A stretch of 64,000 nucleotides of DNA from Pseudaminobacter soli (ex Li et al. 2025) (GTDB lineage: Bacteria > Pseudomonadota > Alphaproteobacteria > Rhizobiales > Rhizobiaceae): positions 310,001 to 374,000 of the forward strand of contig NZ_JARXVF010000003.1 of assembly GCF_029892515.1 (NCBI RefSeq). The letters are read 5' to 3'. The notes under the pieces are model-generated. The model saw nothing but the letters and a program-made list of their open reading frames with translations, was not told where the DNA came from and made no database searches. A program made the translations under genes and the position numbers. Below are positions 41,300-50,207 of the stretch, in pieces; the first letter of the stretch is position 1, and each line of letters opens with the position of its first letter.

Positions 41300-43903
41300 T
41301 TGAAGCCTTTGAATCGCCACGCCAGTCTCGCCTTGCGGCACATCTTCGTCATGCTCTTCCTGCTTGTTCTTGCCGGTGGGGGCGTGTCTGTCGTTGCTCA
41401 TGCGCAGGAGACTGCCGCGCCGGCAGAGTCGACTGCGCCGGCCACGGAGGCTCAGCCGGCCGCGCCAGACCAATCCGCCGAGCCGCCGGCACAGGCTGCC
41501 CCCAAGGCCGCGCCCGTTGCCAGCGTGATGACCGAGCAGCGCGAGAAGATCGAGGGGCTTACCAAGCAGGTCGACGACATCTCGAAGAAGGTCGACCAGG
41601 CCAGCAAGGACGATGCCGGGCTCGTGGCGCTTCGCGGGCAGCTGGAAGCCGTGGACAAGTCGCTGCTCGACAGCGGCATCGCATTCCGTCCGCGCCTTGC
41701 CGAGATCAATTCGCGCGTTACCCAGCTCGGTAACCCGCCAGCCGACGGCCAGCCGCCGGAACCCGAAATGGTGGCCAACGAGCGGCATGCGCTCAACACC
41801 GAAAAGGCTGAGATCAACGTTCTCCTAGGCAAGGCCGAGGATCTTTCGGTGCGCGTCAACGGCATGGTCAACAAGATCACTGTGCTGCGCCGCAGCCTGT
41901 TCACCAACATGCTGACCAAGCGCTACGAGCTCGCCAACGCGTTCACCGGCGAGGTCGGGCATGCGGTCAATTACGAGATCTCCCGCCTCTACAATTCGGT
42001 TTCGTCCTGGCTGCGCTTCGTCGTCCAGTTCAAGTTCCGCGCCGTGCTTGCGGCGACCTTCTTTGCGCTGCTTGTCGCTGCCGTCATGCAGTTCGGCGGG
42101 CGGCGGATTTTCGGGCGCCTGATAAATCGCGATCCGTCGCTGGAGGATCCATCCTATCTCAGCCGCCTGTCGGTGGCCTTCTGGTCGACGCTGCTGCCGA
42201 CGCTGGCGATGGGCGTGCTCCTCTCCGGCACGGTCACGCTCTACACCTATTTCAACGTGCTGCGCGGTGATATCGGCGTTCTGCTGAGCGGCTTCTTCAC
42301 GGTGCTGTTCGTCAGCTTCTTCGTCAATTGCCTGAGCCGGGCCGTGCTGTCGCCGGACATGCCGAACTGGCGCCTGATCTCGATCGAGTCGCGTGCCGCG
42401 CAGCTGCTGGTCTGGCTGATGACGCTCACCGCCTTCGTGGTCGGTCTCGACGCCTTCATGGGCGTGGTCAGCGACACTTTGAGCTCGCCGCTTTCGGTCA
42501 CAATCGTGAAGAGCCTCGTGGCCGCGCTGCTGGTGGGCGTGCTCCTGGTGCTGATCGGCTCCGTCAAGCCTTTCGTGGATGAGAAGGGCACTCCGCGCCC
42601 CTGGCCGACAACGCTGCGCTATCTCCTCTATCTGATCGGCTTGGTCACGATCGTTTCGGCGCTGCTCGGCTATGTCAGCTTTGCCCAGTTCGTCTCGCAG
42701 CAGATCGTCATTACCGGCGCGCTGCTGGCGACCGCCTATATCGGTTTTCTGGCGGCAAGCGCCATTTCGGACGAGGGCGCGTTTGCCGATACCTCGGTCG
42801 GCCGCTGGCTGAAGACCAAACATAATCTCGAGGACACGACGCTCGATCAGCTCGGCCTTGTCTCCAATGTGCTGATCCACATCCTGATCGTCATCGTCTT
42901 CCTGCCCTTCATCCTGTTCCAGTGGGGGTTCCAGCCGGGCGACCTCCTGGTATGGCTCAACAAGCTGGCGACCGGCTTCAAGATCGGCGCCTTCTCGTTT
43001 TCGCCGCTGGCGATCGTCACCGGCGTCGTCGTCTTCGTGCTCGGCTATTTCATCACCCGCTGGTTCCAGGGCTGGCTCGACGGCTCGGTGATGGCGCGCG
43101 GCAAGGTTGACGCCGGCGTGCGCAATTCGATCCGGACCGTCATCGGCTATGCCGGCATCGCGCTGGCGGGGCTGATCGGAATCTCCTCGGCAGGCATCGA
43201 TCTGTCCAACCTTGCGCTGGTTGCTGGTGGTCTCTCGCTCGGTATCGGTTTCGGCTTGCAGAATGTGGTGTCGAATTTCGTCTCCGGCCTGATCCTGTTG
43301 GCCGAGCGTCCATTCAAGGCGGGCGACTGGATCGTGGCGGGACAAGTTTCCGGCACGGTGAAGAAGATCAGCGTGCGCGCCACCGAGATCGAGACCTTCC
43401 AGCGCCAGACCGTGATCCTGCCCAACTCGGAGCTGATCAACGGCGCTGTCGGCAACTGGACGCACCGCAACAAGCTGGGCCGTGTCGAGATACCGGTGGG
43501 CGTCGCCCATGGTTCGGACGTCAAGCGCGTGCACGAGATCCTGCTCGACATCGCCCGCAGCCATCACATGGTCCTCAAGAACCCGGAACCCTTCGTGCTT
43601 TTCGCCGCCTTCGGCGAATCCGCACTGAATTTCGAAGTCCGGGTGTTTTTGGCCGACATCGGCAACGGCTCGATCGTGCAGAACGACATCCGTTTCGCCA
43701 TCGTCGAGGCCTTCGACAAGGAAAACATCGAGATACCGGCGCCGCGGCGCGACATCGTCGTCAAGGCGCCGTCCTCGCCAAAGACATGGTCGATCGACGA
43801 CGAGAAGGCGGAAGCCGAATATTTCGAGCTTTTGAGCGCACGCGCCAGGGCGGCTCAGCAGCCGGCGCCGCGCCGCCGCAGCAAGAAACCTGATCCAGCG
43901 TGA
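41300..43903 (+). CDS. Large mechanosensitive channel of the MscS family (MscK-like)
   Basis: Inner-membrane channel that opens on osmotic downshock, 867 residues, much longer than MscS (about 290). There is an apparent signal peptide (about 1-37), then a periplasmic region rich in Ala, Pro and Gln with a coiled coil (about 75-150, EQREKIEGLTKQVDDISKKVDQ). About ten membrane helices follow. The conserved pore helix and beta domain read SSAGIDLSNLALVAGGLSLGIGFGLQNVVSNFVSGLILLAERPFKAGDWI (about 632-680). The start is TTG 41300, and its ribosome site is weak. Betaine metabolism genes beside an osmotic channel may be coincidental. Confidence 0.88.
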   Translation: MKPLNRHASLALRHIFVMLFLLVLAGGGVSVVAHAQETAAPAESTAPATEAQPAAPDQSAEPPAQAAPKAAPVASVMTEQREKIEGLTKQVDDISKKVDQASKDDAGLVALRGQLEAVDKSLLDSGIAFRPRLAEINSRVTQLGNPPADGQPPEPEMVANERHALNTEKAEINVLLGKAEDLSVRVNGMVNKITVLRRSLFTNMLTKRYELANAFTGEVGHAVNYEISRLYNSVSSWLRFVVQFKFRAVLAATFFALLVAAVMQFGGRRIFGRLINRDPSLEDPSYLSRLSVAFWSTLLPTLAMGVLLSGTVTLYTYFNVLRGDIGVLLSGFFTVLFVSFFVNCLSRAVLSPDMPNWRLISIESRAAQLLVWLMTLTAFVVGLDAFMGVVSDTLSSPLSVTIVKSLVAALLVGVLLVLIGSVKPFVDEKGTPRPWPTTLRYLLYLIGLVTIVSALLGYVSFAQFVSQQIVITGALLATAYIGFLAASAISDEGAFADTSVGRWLKTKHNLEDTTLDQLGLVSNVLIHILIVIVFLPFILFQWGFQPGDLLVWLNKLATGFKIGAFSFSPLAIVTGVVVFVLGYFITRWFQGWLDGSVMARGKVDAGVRNSIRTVIGYAGIALAGLIGISSAGIDLSNLALVAGGLSLGIGFGLQNVVSNFVSGLILLAERPFKAGDWIVAGQVSGTVKKISVRATEIETFQRQTVILPNSELINGAVGNWTHRNKLGRVEIPVGVAHGSDVKRVHEILLDIARSHHMVLKNPEPFVLFAAFGESALNFEVRVFLADIGNGSIVQNDIRFAIVEAFDKENIEIPAPRRDIVVKAPSSPKTWSIDDEKAEAEYFELLSARARAAQQPAPRRRSKKPDPA

Positions 43904-44024
43904 CCGAATTGTGGCCTGAACGTGTCATTCAGTTGCCGTTCAGGTTGGAATACCTATAAAGTCACTGCAAGGGTGAAAACATCTTGCGAAACGCAACAGG
44001 GGCGGTGGCAACACCGGGATTGCA

Positions 44025-44288
44025 ATGAAGACACTCATTCTGGCCTCCATCGCTTGTCTCGGCGCAGCCGGAGGGGCCTTTGCAGCGAGTGCCGTCAACA
44101 AGGATGCGCAGCCCCGCACGTTGATCGTGACCGAAGGCGGCAGCAAGTCGGAGCTGGCGATCGGCCCAGGCGAGACGATCGAATTCTGCTCGAGCGGCTG
44201 TTTTGTCACCCTGCCCAATGGCGACCGCGAAGCGCTGACCGGCAACGAAGCCATAGAGATTTCGGGCGGCGCTGCCCGCTTCAGGTAA
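44025..44288 (+). CDS. Small secreted protein of unknown function
   Basis: A protein of 87 residues with a clear signal peptide (MKTLILASIACLGAAGGAFA, cleavage about residue 20-22). The mature part of about 65 residues contains two Cys (FCSSGCF) that could form a disulfide. No family was recognised with certainty. A good intrinsic terminator follows, so it is probably a single-gene transcript. Confidence 0.75.
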   Translation: MKTLILASIACLGAAGGAFAASAVNKDAQPRTLIVTEGGSKSELAIGPGETIEFCSSGCFVTLPNGDREALTGNEAIEISGGAARFR

Positions 44289-44312
44289 CCGAAAAACCAG
44301 AGACTGTTTTGG

Positions 44313-44337
44313 GGCCGGGCAAATTGTCCGGCCTTTT
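44313..44337 (+). terminator. Intrinsic terminator after the small secreted protein
   Basis: GGCCGGGC pairs with GTCCGGCC (one G-T pair) around AAATT, followed by TTTT, 25 bases after the stop codon. Confidence 0.75.
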
Positions 44338-44427
44338 GCGTTTCCGGTGGAAACCACGCTTTCGGTAGGGACCGGGACCGATTTCCGGCGAGCGTTCTTG
44401 TGGCTGGTCGCTCGGCTTTTTTGGAAT

Positions 44428-44469
44428 GTCGCAAACAGGCTGCAATCTGGTGGCCGCATAGCCCTATAG
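44428..44469 (+). promoter_or_regulatory. Promoter with upstream GTCGCAAAC box
   Basis: CTGCAA (44440-44445) and CTATAG (44464-44469), 18 bases apart, form a plausible -35/-10 pair 34 bases before the start codon. GTCGCAAAC (44428-44436) abuts the -35 element, the position of a class II activator site. The surrounding AATGTCGCAAACAGG recurs exactly at 57703-57717. Confidence 0.45.
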
Positions 44470-44502
44470 TCCGCCCGCAGTACCACTTTGGAGTCGCGGT
44501 CA

Positions 44503-47064
44503 ATGGCAGGGTTTCCGGAAAAAGCGAAGGTCGTCATCATCGGTCTGGGCGGCATTGTCGGCGCGTCCGTCGCGCACCACCTGGTCGAGCGCGGCTGGGA
44601 CGACATCGTTGGCATCGACAAGTCCGGCATCCCGACCGATATCGGCTCGACGGCGCATGCCTCCGACTTCTGCTACATGACCAGCCATGACTTCCTGTCG
44701 TGCTGGACGTCGCTCTACTCCATCGATTTCTACGAGAAGATGGGCCACTACGCCCGCATCGGCGGGCTCGAAGTGGCCCGTACCGGCCACGACACCTGGA
44801 TGGAGGAGATCAAGCGCAAAGTCTCGTCCGGCAGGGCCTTCGGCACGCGCGCTCACCTCGTCACGCCCGAGGAGATCAAGGAAAAGTTCCCGCTGATCGA
44901 GCAGGACAAGGTCATGGGCGGCATGTTCGACCCCGACGCCGGCCTTGTCATTCCGCGCTCGCAGACGGTCGCCGGCAAGCTGGTCGATGCCGCCGAGAAG
45001 TCCGGCAAGCTTCAGGCCTTCGCCAATACGCCCGCCCAGTCCCTGATCGTCGAAAACGGCCGCATCAAGGGTGTCGTCACCCATCGCGGCACGATCATGG
45101 CTGATCATGTCGTCGTCTGCACCGGCCTGTGGGGCCGTCTGATCGCCGAAATGGTCGGCGAGGACCTGCCCGTGATGCCGGTCGATCACCCGCTGACCTT
45201 CTTTGGCCCGTACAATGAGTTCGAAGGCACCGGCAAGGAAATCGGCTTCCCGCTGCTGCGCGACCAGGGCAACTCGGCCTATATGCGCGACACCGGCGAC
45301 CCGAAGACCACTGAAGGCGGCCAGATCGAGTGGGGCTACTACGAGACCGACAATCCGCGCCTCTGCCATCCTCGCGAGCTGCTCGAGAAGGATCAGGCCC
45401 GTCTGTCGCCCTCGCAGCGCGATCTCGACATGGAGCAGATCATCGAGCCGCTGGAGCGCGCGATCGAGCTGACGCCGATCCTGGGCGAACTCGGCTACAA
45501 CGAAAGCCATTCCTTCAATGGCCTGCTGCAGGTCTCGGCCGGAGGCGGCGCTTCCTGCGGCGAGAGCCAGAAGGTGAGGGGCCTGTGGTACTGTGTCGGC
45601 ATCTGGGTCAAGGATGGCCCGGGATATGGCAAGCTGATCGCCGACTGGATGACCGACGGCCGCACCGAAATCGATCACAACAGCATCGACTATGCGCGCT
45701 TCTATCCGCACCAGCTGAAGGAAGACTTCATCGAGGGCCGCACGCGCGAAGCCGCGCAGAAGATCTACTATCCGGCCGTGCATTCGCGTGAGCCTTACGC
45801 GACCGGCCGCAACGTCAAGCGCTCGCCCTTCTATGAGCGCGAGGTAGAGCTTGGCGGCTACTTCATGGAACTGGGCGGCTGGGAGCGCGCTCACGGCTAT
45901 GCCGCCAACGAGCATCTGCTCGAAAAATACGGCGACCGGGTGCCGGTGCGCCAGAACGAGTGGGACAACCGCCACTTCTGGCGGGTTTCCAATGCCGAGC
46001 ATCTCGCCATGAGCGAGGATTGCGGCATCGTCAATCTCTCGCACTTCCACATGGTCGATATCGAAGGGCCGGACCATGTCGAGTTGCTCGAGTGGCTTTG
46101 CGCGGCCAAGGTCGGCGGTGACGGCAATATCGGCAAGGGCATCTACACCCACTTCCTTGACGACGAGGGCATGGTGCGCGCCGACTTCACGGTCTTCCGC
46201 ATGGCCGACCGCTGCCGCCTCGTGAACGGCGCCGACGCGGGCCCGCGTGACTTCCACTACATGAAGCGTGTTGCCGAGGACCGCGGCCTCGACGTCACCA
46301 TCACCGACGTTTCGGAGAAGTTCATCACTGTCGGCATCTGGGGCCCGAACGCACGCGAGACGCTCAAGAAAGTCGTTGCCGACCCGGCAGGGCTCGATCC
46401 GGAAAACTTCCCCTTCGCCGCGATCAAGCCGATCGAGATCGCTGGCAAGACGGTCACCGCCTTCCGCATCTCCTATGTCGGCGAGCAGGGCTGGGAACTG
46501 CACATGCGCTATGAAGACGGCCTGGCCGTCTGGGACGCGCTGCGCTCCACCGGCGTCATGGCCTTTGGCGTCGAGACCTACGCCAATTCGCGCCGCATGG
46601 AAAAGAGCCTGCGTCTGCAGAACGCCGACCTGCTGACGCAGTACAACCTGATCGAAGCCGACCTTGCCCGCCCGAAGGTCAAGGAAGCGGATTTCCGCGG
46701 CAAGGCAAAGCATCTGGAGTACAAGGCGCGCGCCCATCAGCCGGCAATGCTCTGCACGCTCGTCCTGACCGACACCACCGACGCCAAGGGTGTCGCCCGC
46801 TATCCGGTGGGCTCCATGCCCGTCGTCGATCCCGAGACCGGCGAGGTGCTGGTGGACGAACTCGGCCGTCGCTCATACACGACGTCCGTCGCCTTCGGTC
46901 CGACCATCGGCAAGAACATCGCGCTCGCCTATCTCCCCTGGGCCTATGCCCAGGAGGGCCGCAAGCTGAACGTCGAATATTTCACCGAGACCTTCCCGGC
47001 AGAGGTCGTGGGCGTCGGCTACAAGCCGCTCTACGACCCGGAGAACCTGAAGCCGCGCAGCTGA
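44503..47064 (+). CDS. Divergent DMGDH-like flavoprotein with GcvT domain (copy 3)
   Basis: Third protein of the DAO-FAD plus GcvT architecture, 853 residues. The nucleotide motif reads VVIIGLGGIVGASVAHHL, a GxGxxxG spacing rather than the GxGxxG of copies 1 and 2. The covalent-FAD segment reads GSTAHASDF, with His52 kept but the preceding Trp replaced by Ala. The C-terminal GcvT module starts near 450, with ISYVGEQGWELHMRYEDG at about 650. The substrate is unknown; it could act on another methylated amine or be a demethylase that hands the methyl group to folate. ATG 44503 begins the conserved region. The AraC-type regulator at 48116 is near by. Confidence 0.83.
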   Translation: MAGFPEKAKVVIIGLGGIVGASVAHHLVERGWDDIVGIDKSGIPTDIGSTAHASDFCYMTSHDFLSCWTSLYSIDFYEKMGHYARIGGLEVARTGHDTWMEEIKRKVSSGRAFGTRAHLVTPEEIKEKFPLIEQDKVMGGMFDPDAGLVIPRSQTVAGKLVDAAEKSGKLQAFANTPAQSLIVENGRIKGVVTHRGTIMADHVVVCTGLWGRLIAEMVGEDLPVMPVDHPLTFFGPYNEFEGTGKEIGFPLLRDQGNSAYMRDTGDPKTTEGGQIEWGYYETDNPRLCHPRELLEKDQARLSPSQRDLDMEQIIEPLERAIELTPILGELGYNESHSFNGLLQVSAGGGASCGESQKVRGLWYCVGIWVKDGPGYGKLIADWMTDGRTEIDHNSIDYARFYPHQLKEDFIEGRTREAAQKIYYPAVHSREPYATGRNVKRSPFYEREVELGGYFMELGGWERAHGYAANEHLLEKYGDRVPVRQNEWDNRHFWRVSNAEHLAMSEDCGIVNLSHFHMVDIEGPDHVELLEWLCAAKVGGDGNIGKGIYTHFLDDEGMVRADFTVFRMADRCRLVNGADAGPRDFHYMKRVAEDRGLDVTITDVSEKFITVGIWGPNARETLKKVVADPAGLDPENFPFAAIKPIEIAGKTVTAFRISYVGEQGWELHMRYEDGLAVWDALRSTGVMAFGVETYANSRRMEKSLRLQNADLLTQYNLIEADLARPKVKEADFRGKAKHLEYKARAHQPAMLCTLVLTDTTDAKGVARYPVGSMPVVDPETGEVLVDELGRRSYTTSVAFGPTIGKNIALAYLPWAYAQEGRKLNVEYFTETFPAEVVGVGYKPLYDPENLKPRS

Positions 47065-47092
47065 TCGCCGTCTTCATGCAATGTTTCAAAGT

Positions 47093-47123
47093 AAAGGCCC
47101 GGATTTTCCGGGCCTTTCTTTTT
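47093..47123 (+). terminator. Intrinsic terminator after DMGDH-like copy 3
   Basis: AAAGGCCCGG and CCGGGCCTTT form a perfect 10-bp stem around ATTTT, followed by CTTTTT. It lies 29 bases after the stop codon. Confidence 0.85.
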
Positions 47124-47149
47124 GCCGATGGCTTGGCTAGCCTTCATTC

Positions 47150-48049
47150 ATGTCTCGACTCGCACGTTTCAGGCATGTCCTTTCAGGCGTCGTTGCGACG
47201 GCGCTGAGCTTCTTCTTTGTCTCTCAAAGTCATGCCGCCGAAGCGGTCGATGCCCAGCTTGTGCTGGCGGTCGACGTGTCGCTTTCGATGTCTCCGGCCG
47301 AACTCCAGAAACAGCGGCTGGGCTACGCTGCGGCGTTTACCGGGGATCGCGTCATCGAGGCGATAGCAGCCGGCAAACATCACAGGATTGCGGTCACCTA
47401 TTTCGAGTGGTCGGGTGCGACGCTGCAGCGTATCGTCGTGCCCTGGATGGTGGTCTCCACGCGCGCCGATGCCGAATTATTTGCCAGCCAACTAGCGGCT
47501 ATCCCGCCTGCGGGTGGGGGGCAAACGTCGATCTCCGGCGCGCTGGAATTCGCCTCCGGCCTGTTCCGCAAGAGCCCCTATCGTTCGTCGAGGAAGATCA
47601 TCGACATTTCCGGCGATGGGCCCAACGATCACGGCGGCCCCGTGAACCATGCGCGTGATGCGGCAGTGCGCCGAGGCATCGTCATCAATGGCCTACCGAT
47701 GATGATTCGCCCCGGCCGCCCGGTCAATCACCGCTACGAGATGGCGGATCTCGACCAGTACTACGCCCGCTGCGTCATCGGCGGGACGGGATCCTTCATG
47801 ATGCCGGTCAATTCCTGGTCGCAGTTTCCCACGGTTCTGCAGCGCAAGCTCGTACTCGAACTAACCGAGCGGACGTCTGGAGTGTGGCGCACGGAAGCGG
47901 GTAGCAACGGGCTGCCGGTGGTGCCCGCCGCGGGCGCGGTCCGGGCGCCTTTTGACTGCCTGATCGGCGAAAGGCTCTGGCTCGAACGGCCCTGGAAACC
48001 CTGGGACCACTTGAACGTCTGGAACCCCTGGGTGTGGGGACCCCACTAA
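47150..48049 (+). CDS. DUF1194 secreted von Willebrand factor A-like protein
   Basis: A protein of 299 residues with a signal peptide (about 1-30, ending SQSHAAEA). A von Willebrand A-type domain belongs to DUF1194. The metal-ion-dependent adhesion site DVSLSMS (about residues 42-48, DxSxS) is intact, with the T of GGGQTSISG and the D of ISGDGPNDHGG supplying further ligands. Probably periplasmic or exported; function unknown. It has its own position behind a terminator and is convergent with the AraC-type regulator. The C-terminus is Trp-rich (RPWKPWDHLNVWNPWVWG). Confidence 0.85.
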   Translation: MSRLARFRHVLSGVVATALSFFFVSQSHAAEAVDAQLVLAVDVSLSMSPAELQKQRLGYAAAFTGDRVIEAIAAGKHHRIAVTYFEWSGATLQRIVVPWMVVSTRADAELFASQLAAIPPAGGGQTSISGALEFASGLFRKSPYRSSRKIIDISGDGPNDHGGPVNHARDAAVRRGIVINGLPMMIRPGRPVNHRYEMADLDQYYARCVIGGTGSFMMPVNSWSQFPTVLQRKLVLELTERTSGVWRTEAGSNGLPVVPAAGAVRAPFDCLIGERLWLERPWKPWDHLNVWNPWVWGPH

Positions 48050-48115
48050 GGCTCCAAAGGCATGCTGCCTCGGCCGATATGCCGAGGCGACAAAGATGCG
48101 GCGAGATCTGTCCGA

Positions 48116-49156
48116 TCAGGCGGCGATCAACTGTTTGCGGTCGACGCGTTCTTGTTGCGGCGAGCGGGCATAGAGCTCGCGATAGCATTTCGAGAAATGC
48201 GAGGCCGAGACGAAGCCGCAGGCCACCGCCACTTCCACCACCGGCATGGACGACTGGATCAGCAAGTGCCGGGCGCGGTCGAGCCGGATTTCGAGATAGT
48301 AGCGCGCTGGCGAGCGGCCCATCTCGGTGCGGAACAGGCGCTCGATCTGGCGGCGCGACAGACCGACATGGTCGGCGATCTCGATCAGTGACAGCGGCTC
48401 GGAAAGGTTCGCCTCCATCAGCTCGATGATGGTCAGCACCTTCGAATTCTGCACGCCCAGGCGCGCGCGAAGCGGCAGGCGCTGGCGGTCGGTGGGGCTG
48501 CGCACGCGGTCGGTCAGCACCTGCTCGCAGATGCGGTTGACGAGATTGTCGTCGAAATCCTCGCCGATCAGCTTCAGCATCATGTCGAGCGCGGCGGTGC
48601 CGCCGGCGCAGGTGTAGATGTTCTGGTCGACTTCGAAGAGGTCGGCAAACACATTGGCCTTGGGGAAGGCTTCCTGGAAGCCGGGCAGGTTTTCCCAATG
48701 GATGGCGCAGCGCTTGTTGGACAGCAGGCCGGCGGAGGCCAGCACATAGGCGCCGGTGCACAGGCCGCCGATGGCCACGCCGCGATTATATTCCTCGCGC
48801 AGCCAGGCGAAGACCGACTTGTTCTGGTACTTTTCGACATTCATGCCGGTGCACACCACAGCCATCGAGGGACGGTCGGGCCCGGCCATCTTCTTGCGCT
48901 CATCCTCGAGCGAGGTGTTGACTGCACATTCCACGCCATTGGAGGCTTTTACCGGCTTGCCGTCGAAGCTCGCCAGCCGCCAGCGATAGGCCTCATAGCC
49001 GAGCATGCGATTAGCGATGCGCAACGGATCGAGCGCCGTCGCGAAGGCGACCATGGTGAAATCGGGTACCAGGAAGAAGACAATCGATCTTTTGATCGGA
49101 TGTTTTACGACGTTCAATGAGGCCTCACGCAAACCCAAAATAACGCGAACAACCAT
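48116..49156 (-). CDS. GlxA/GbdR-type AraC-family regulator
   Basis: Transcriptional regulator of 346 residues with an N-terminal class I glutamine amidotransferase-like sensor domain (about 20-200, with AIGGLCTGAYVLASAGLL) and a C-terminal double HTH of the AraC type (about 230-335, LIEIADHVGLSRRQIERLFRTEMGRSPARYYLEIRLDRARHLL). This build is that of GbdR, SouR and CdhR, which activate glycine betaine, sarcosine and carnitine genes in Pseudomonas. A role over the methylated-glycine genes of this window is a strong guess. Its upstream region has an 18-bp palindrome and a GTCGCAGAT box. ATG 49156 is used; a GTG at about 49114 (VVKHPIKRSI) is an alternative. Confidence 0.87.
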   Translation of the reverse strand: MVVRVILGLREASLNVVKHPIKRSIVFFLVPDFTMVAFATALDPLRIANRMLGYEAYRWRLASFDGKPVKASNGVECAVNTSLEDERKKMAGPDRPSMAVVCTGMNVEKYQNKSVFAWLREEYNRGVAIGGLCTGAYVLASAGLLSNKRCAIHWENLPGFQEAFPKANVFADLFEVDQNIYTCAGGTAALDMMLKLIGEDFDDNLVNRICEQVLTDRVRSPTDRQRLPLRARLGVQNSKVLTIIELMEANLSEPLSLIEIADHVGLSRRQIERLFRTEMGRSPARYYLEIRLDRARHLLIQSSMPVVEVAVACGFVSASHFSKCYRELYARSPQQERVDRKQLIAA

Positions 49157-49178
49157 GTCGCGATCAGAAAAGCGTCAT

Positions 49179-49196
49179 CAGGAAAAACTTTTCCTG
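49179..49196. promoter_or_regulatory. 18-bp palindrome upstream of the GlxA/GbdR-type regulator
   Basis: CAGGAAAA and TTTTCCTG form a perfect palindrome around AC, 23-40 bases before the regulator start codon. On the minus strand it immediately follows TTGACA, a -35 candidate, so a bound protein would block that promoter. The binding protein is unknown. Confidence 0.5.
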
Positions 49197-49227
49197 TCAA
49201 TGGGGTGGAATGATGGCCAAAAGCTAA

Positions 49228-49236
49228 ATCTGCGAC
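49228..49236 (-). promoter_or_regulatory. GTCGCAGAT box upstream of the GlxA/GbdR-type regulator
   Basis: One mismatch to the GTCGCAAA core found upstream of three other genes in the window, in the same orientation, about 72-80 bases before the start codon. If the protein autoregulates, this would be its own site. Inferred. Confidence 0.3.
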
Positions 49237-49379
49237 ATGCCGCGAAGGCGGTAGCGCGCCTGTCTGTGCCGCTTGCAAGAACGATGGACTGCGCAACGAA
49301 AAACCGCGCGGCCCGGTTGGGCTTACGCGGTCTCAACGTTCAGCCCGAATGAGATCGGGCAGGATGCAATCTGCAGTGT

Positions 49380-49523
49380 TTAGCGGACGAGGAAGCCGAG
49401 GCGGGCACCGGCGATCGCACCGGCCTGGCCGGGCATCGTCTTGTTCAGGCGCTGGCGCTCAAGTGCGGTCGTCAGGTTGATCTCGCGGCGTCTGCCTTCG
49501 AAAAACCGGGAAAAGAACTTCAT
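49380..49523 (-). CDS. Small basic protein, 47 residues, unknown
   Basis: Starts at ATG 49523, with GGAG eight bases upstream, and stops at 49380. The product is basic (MKFFSRFFEGRRREINL) with a Gly/Ala-rich C-terminus. It has no membrane segment or signal peptide. It resembles the Arg-rich small proteins of Rhizobiales in composition, but no family was recognised. A 6-bp hairpin GCCCGA/TCGGGC (49343-49360) follows. It lies on the same strand as the DUF1127 gene, which is nearby. Confidence 0.55.
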   Translation of the reverse strand: MKFFSRFFEGRRREINLTTALERQRLNKTMPGQAGAIAGARLGFLVR

Positions 49524-49872
49524 GACACATCTCCATGCAGTCGGGTTACACGGGGTGCCTTCGCTTGATGGGTCGGGGCAACTCGTTAGATTGCGTTGGT
49601 ATAGATGCTTTGTGGCGTAAGTTAAGCGGGGAAAGCGAAGTACTTGGATTGGAATGCGACATGGTCAACAACGCATTTACGACCAAATCGGAATAAATCC
49701 GTTTTATTTCAATGCCTTGCCCTCTAATTCGCCTGCCATGTGCCTGGCTCATATGTGTCCTGCGCGCGACGCATGGCTGGACTGCTTTACTTGGGGCGGA
49801 CCGCAATCCGAAGAAAAAGTCCGCCGGACAACTGGGCAGAAGTCCGGCGGAGATGGTCTTGGGAGTGCATTT
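49524..49872. other. Intergenic region between two small genes
   Basis: About 350 bases without a gene. The right part holds the terminator of the DUF1127 gene (49810-49851). The middle (49640-49720) is AT-rich with a short CGGA-TCCG palindrome and probably carries the promoter of the 47-residue gene. No other structure was seen. Confidence 0.5.
49810..49851 (-). terminator. Intrinsic terminator after the DUF1127 gene
   Basis: On the minus strand TCCGCCGGAC and GTCCGGCGGA form a perfect 10-bp stem around a 12-base loop, followed by CTTTTTCTTC. It lies about 22 bases after the stop of the 53-residue gene. Confidence 0.75.
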
Positions 49873-50034
49873 TTACTTGTTCTCCGCCTGTGGGCGGAAG
49901 TCCTGAACGGCAGGCCAGCCGATATCCTTCTGGATCTCGACGGGCAGTGCGCGCACCGAGCGCTCGGTCAGGTAACGGGTGCGGGCCCTGGAATACTGAG
50001 CGGCCATGCGGCCGATCCTCTCAAGGATAAACAT
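49873..50034 (-). CDS. DUF1127-like small protein, 53 residues
   Basis: Start ATG 50034 with the strong ribosome site AGGAG. The core RTRYLTERSVRALPVEIQKDIGWP matches the pattern of DUF1127 proteins, small Arg-rich proteins of alphaproteobacteria implicated in phosphate and RNA metabolism. It has its own terminator. The gene is divergent from a LysR regulator with a shared 173-base promoter region. In Brucella, small DUF1127 genes are activated by the LysR regulator VtlR, so this arrangement may be a related pair, though identity is not shown. Confidence 0.7.
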   Translation of the reverse strand: MFILERIGRMAAQYSRARTRYLTERSVRALPVEIQKDIGWPAVQDFRPQAENK

Positions 50035-50149
50035 GGTGTTCTCCTTTCGGTTGTAGCGGAAAAACCCCCTCGTTCCGGCATCGGTCTGCCGGTGTCAGTA
50101 GTTCTCCGTCACTTTCTCTTGACGATGTTGACTATCTGCCTGTTCTCAT

Positions 50150-50170
50150 GTTCAATCAATCGAAATGAAC
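50150..50170. promoter_or_regulatory. Likely LysR operator
   Basis: GTTCA and TGAAC are separated by 11 bases (50150-50154 and 50166-50170), the inverted-repeat form typical of LysR binding sites (T-N11-A core). It lies between the LysR gene (starting 38 bases further) and the divergent DUF1127 gene. Confidence 0.55.
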
Positions 50171-50207
50171 TGATTTCTCAGATCAGAAAAATTGAAAGGC
50201 TGTAGCC

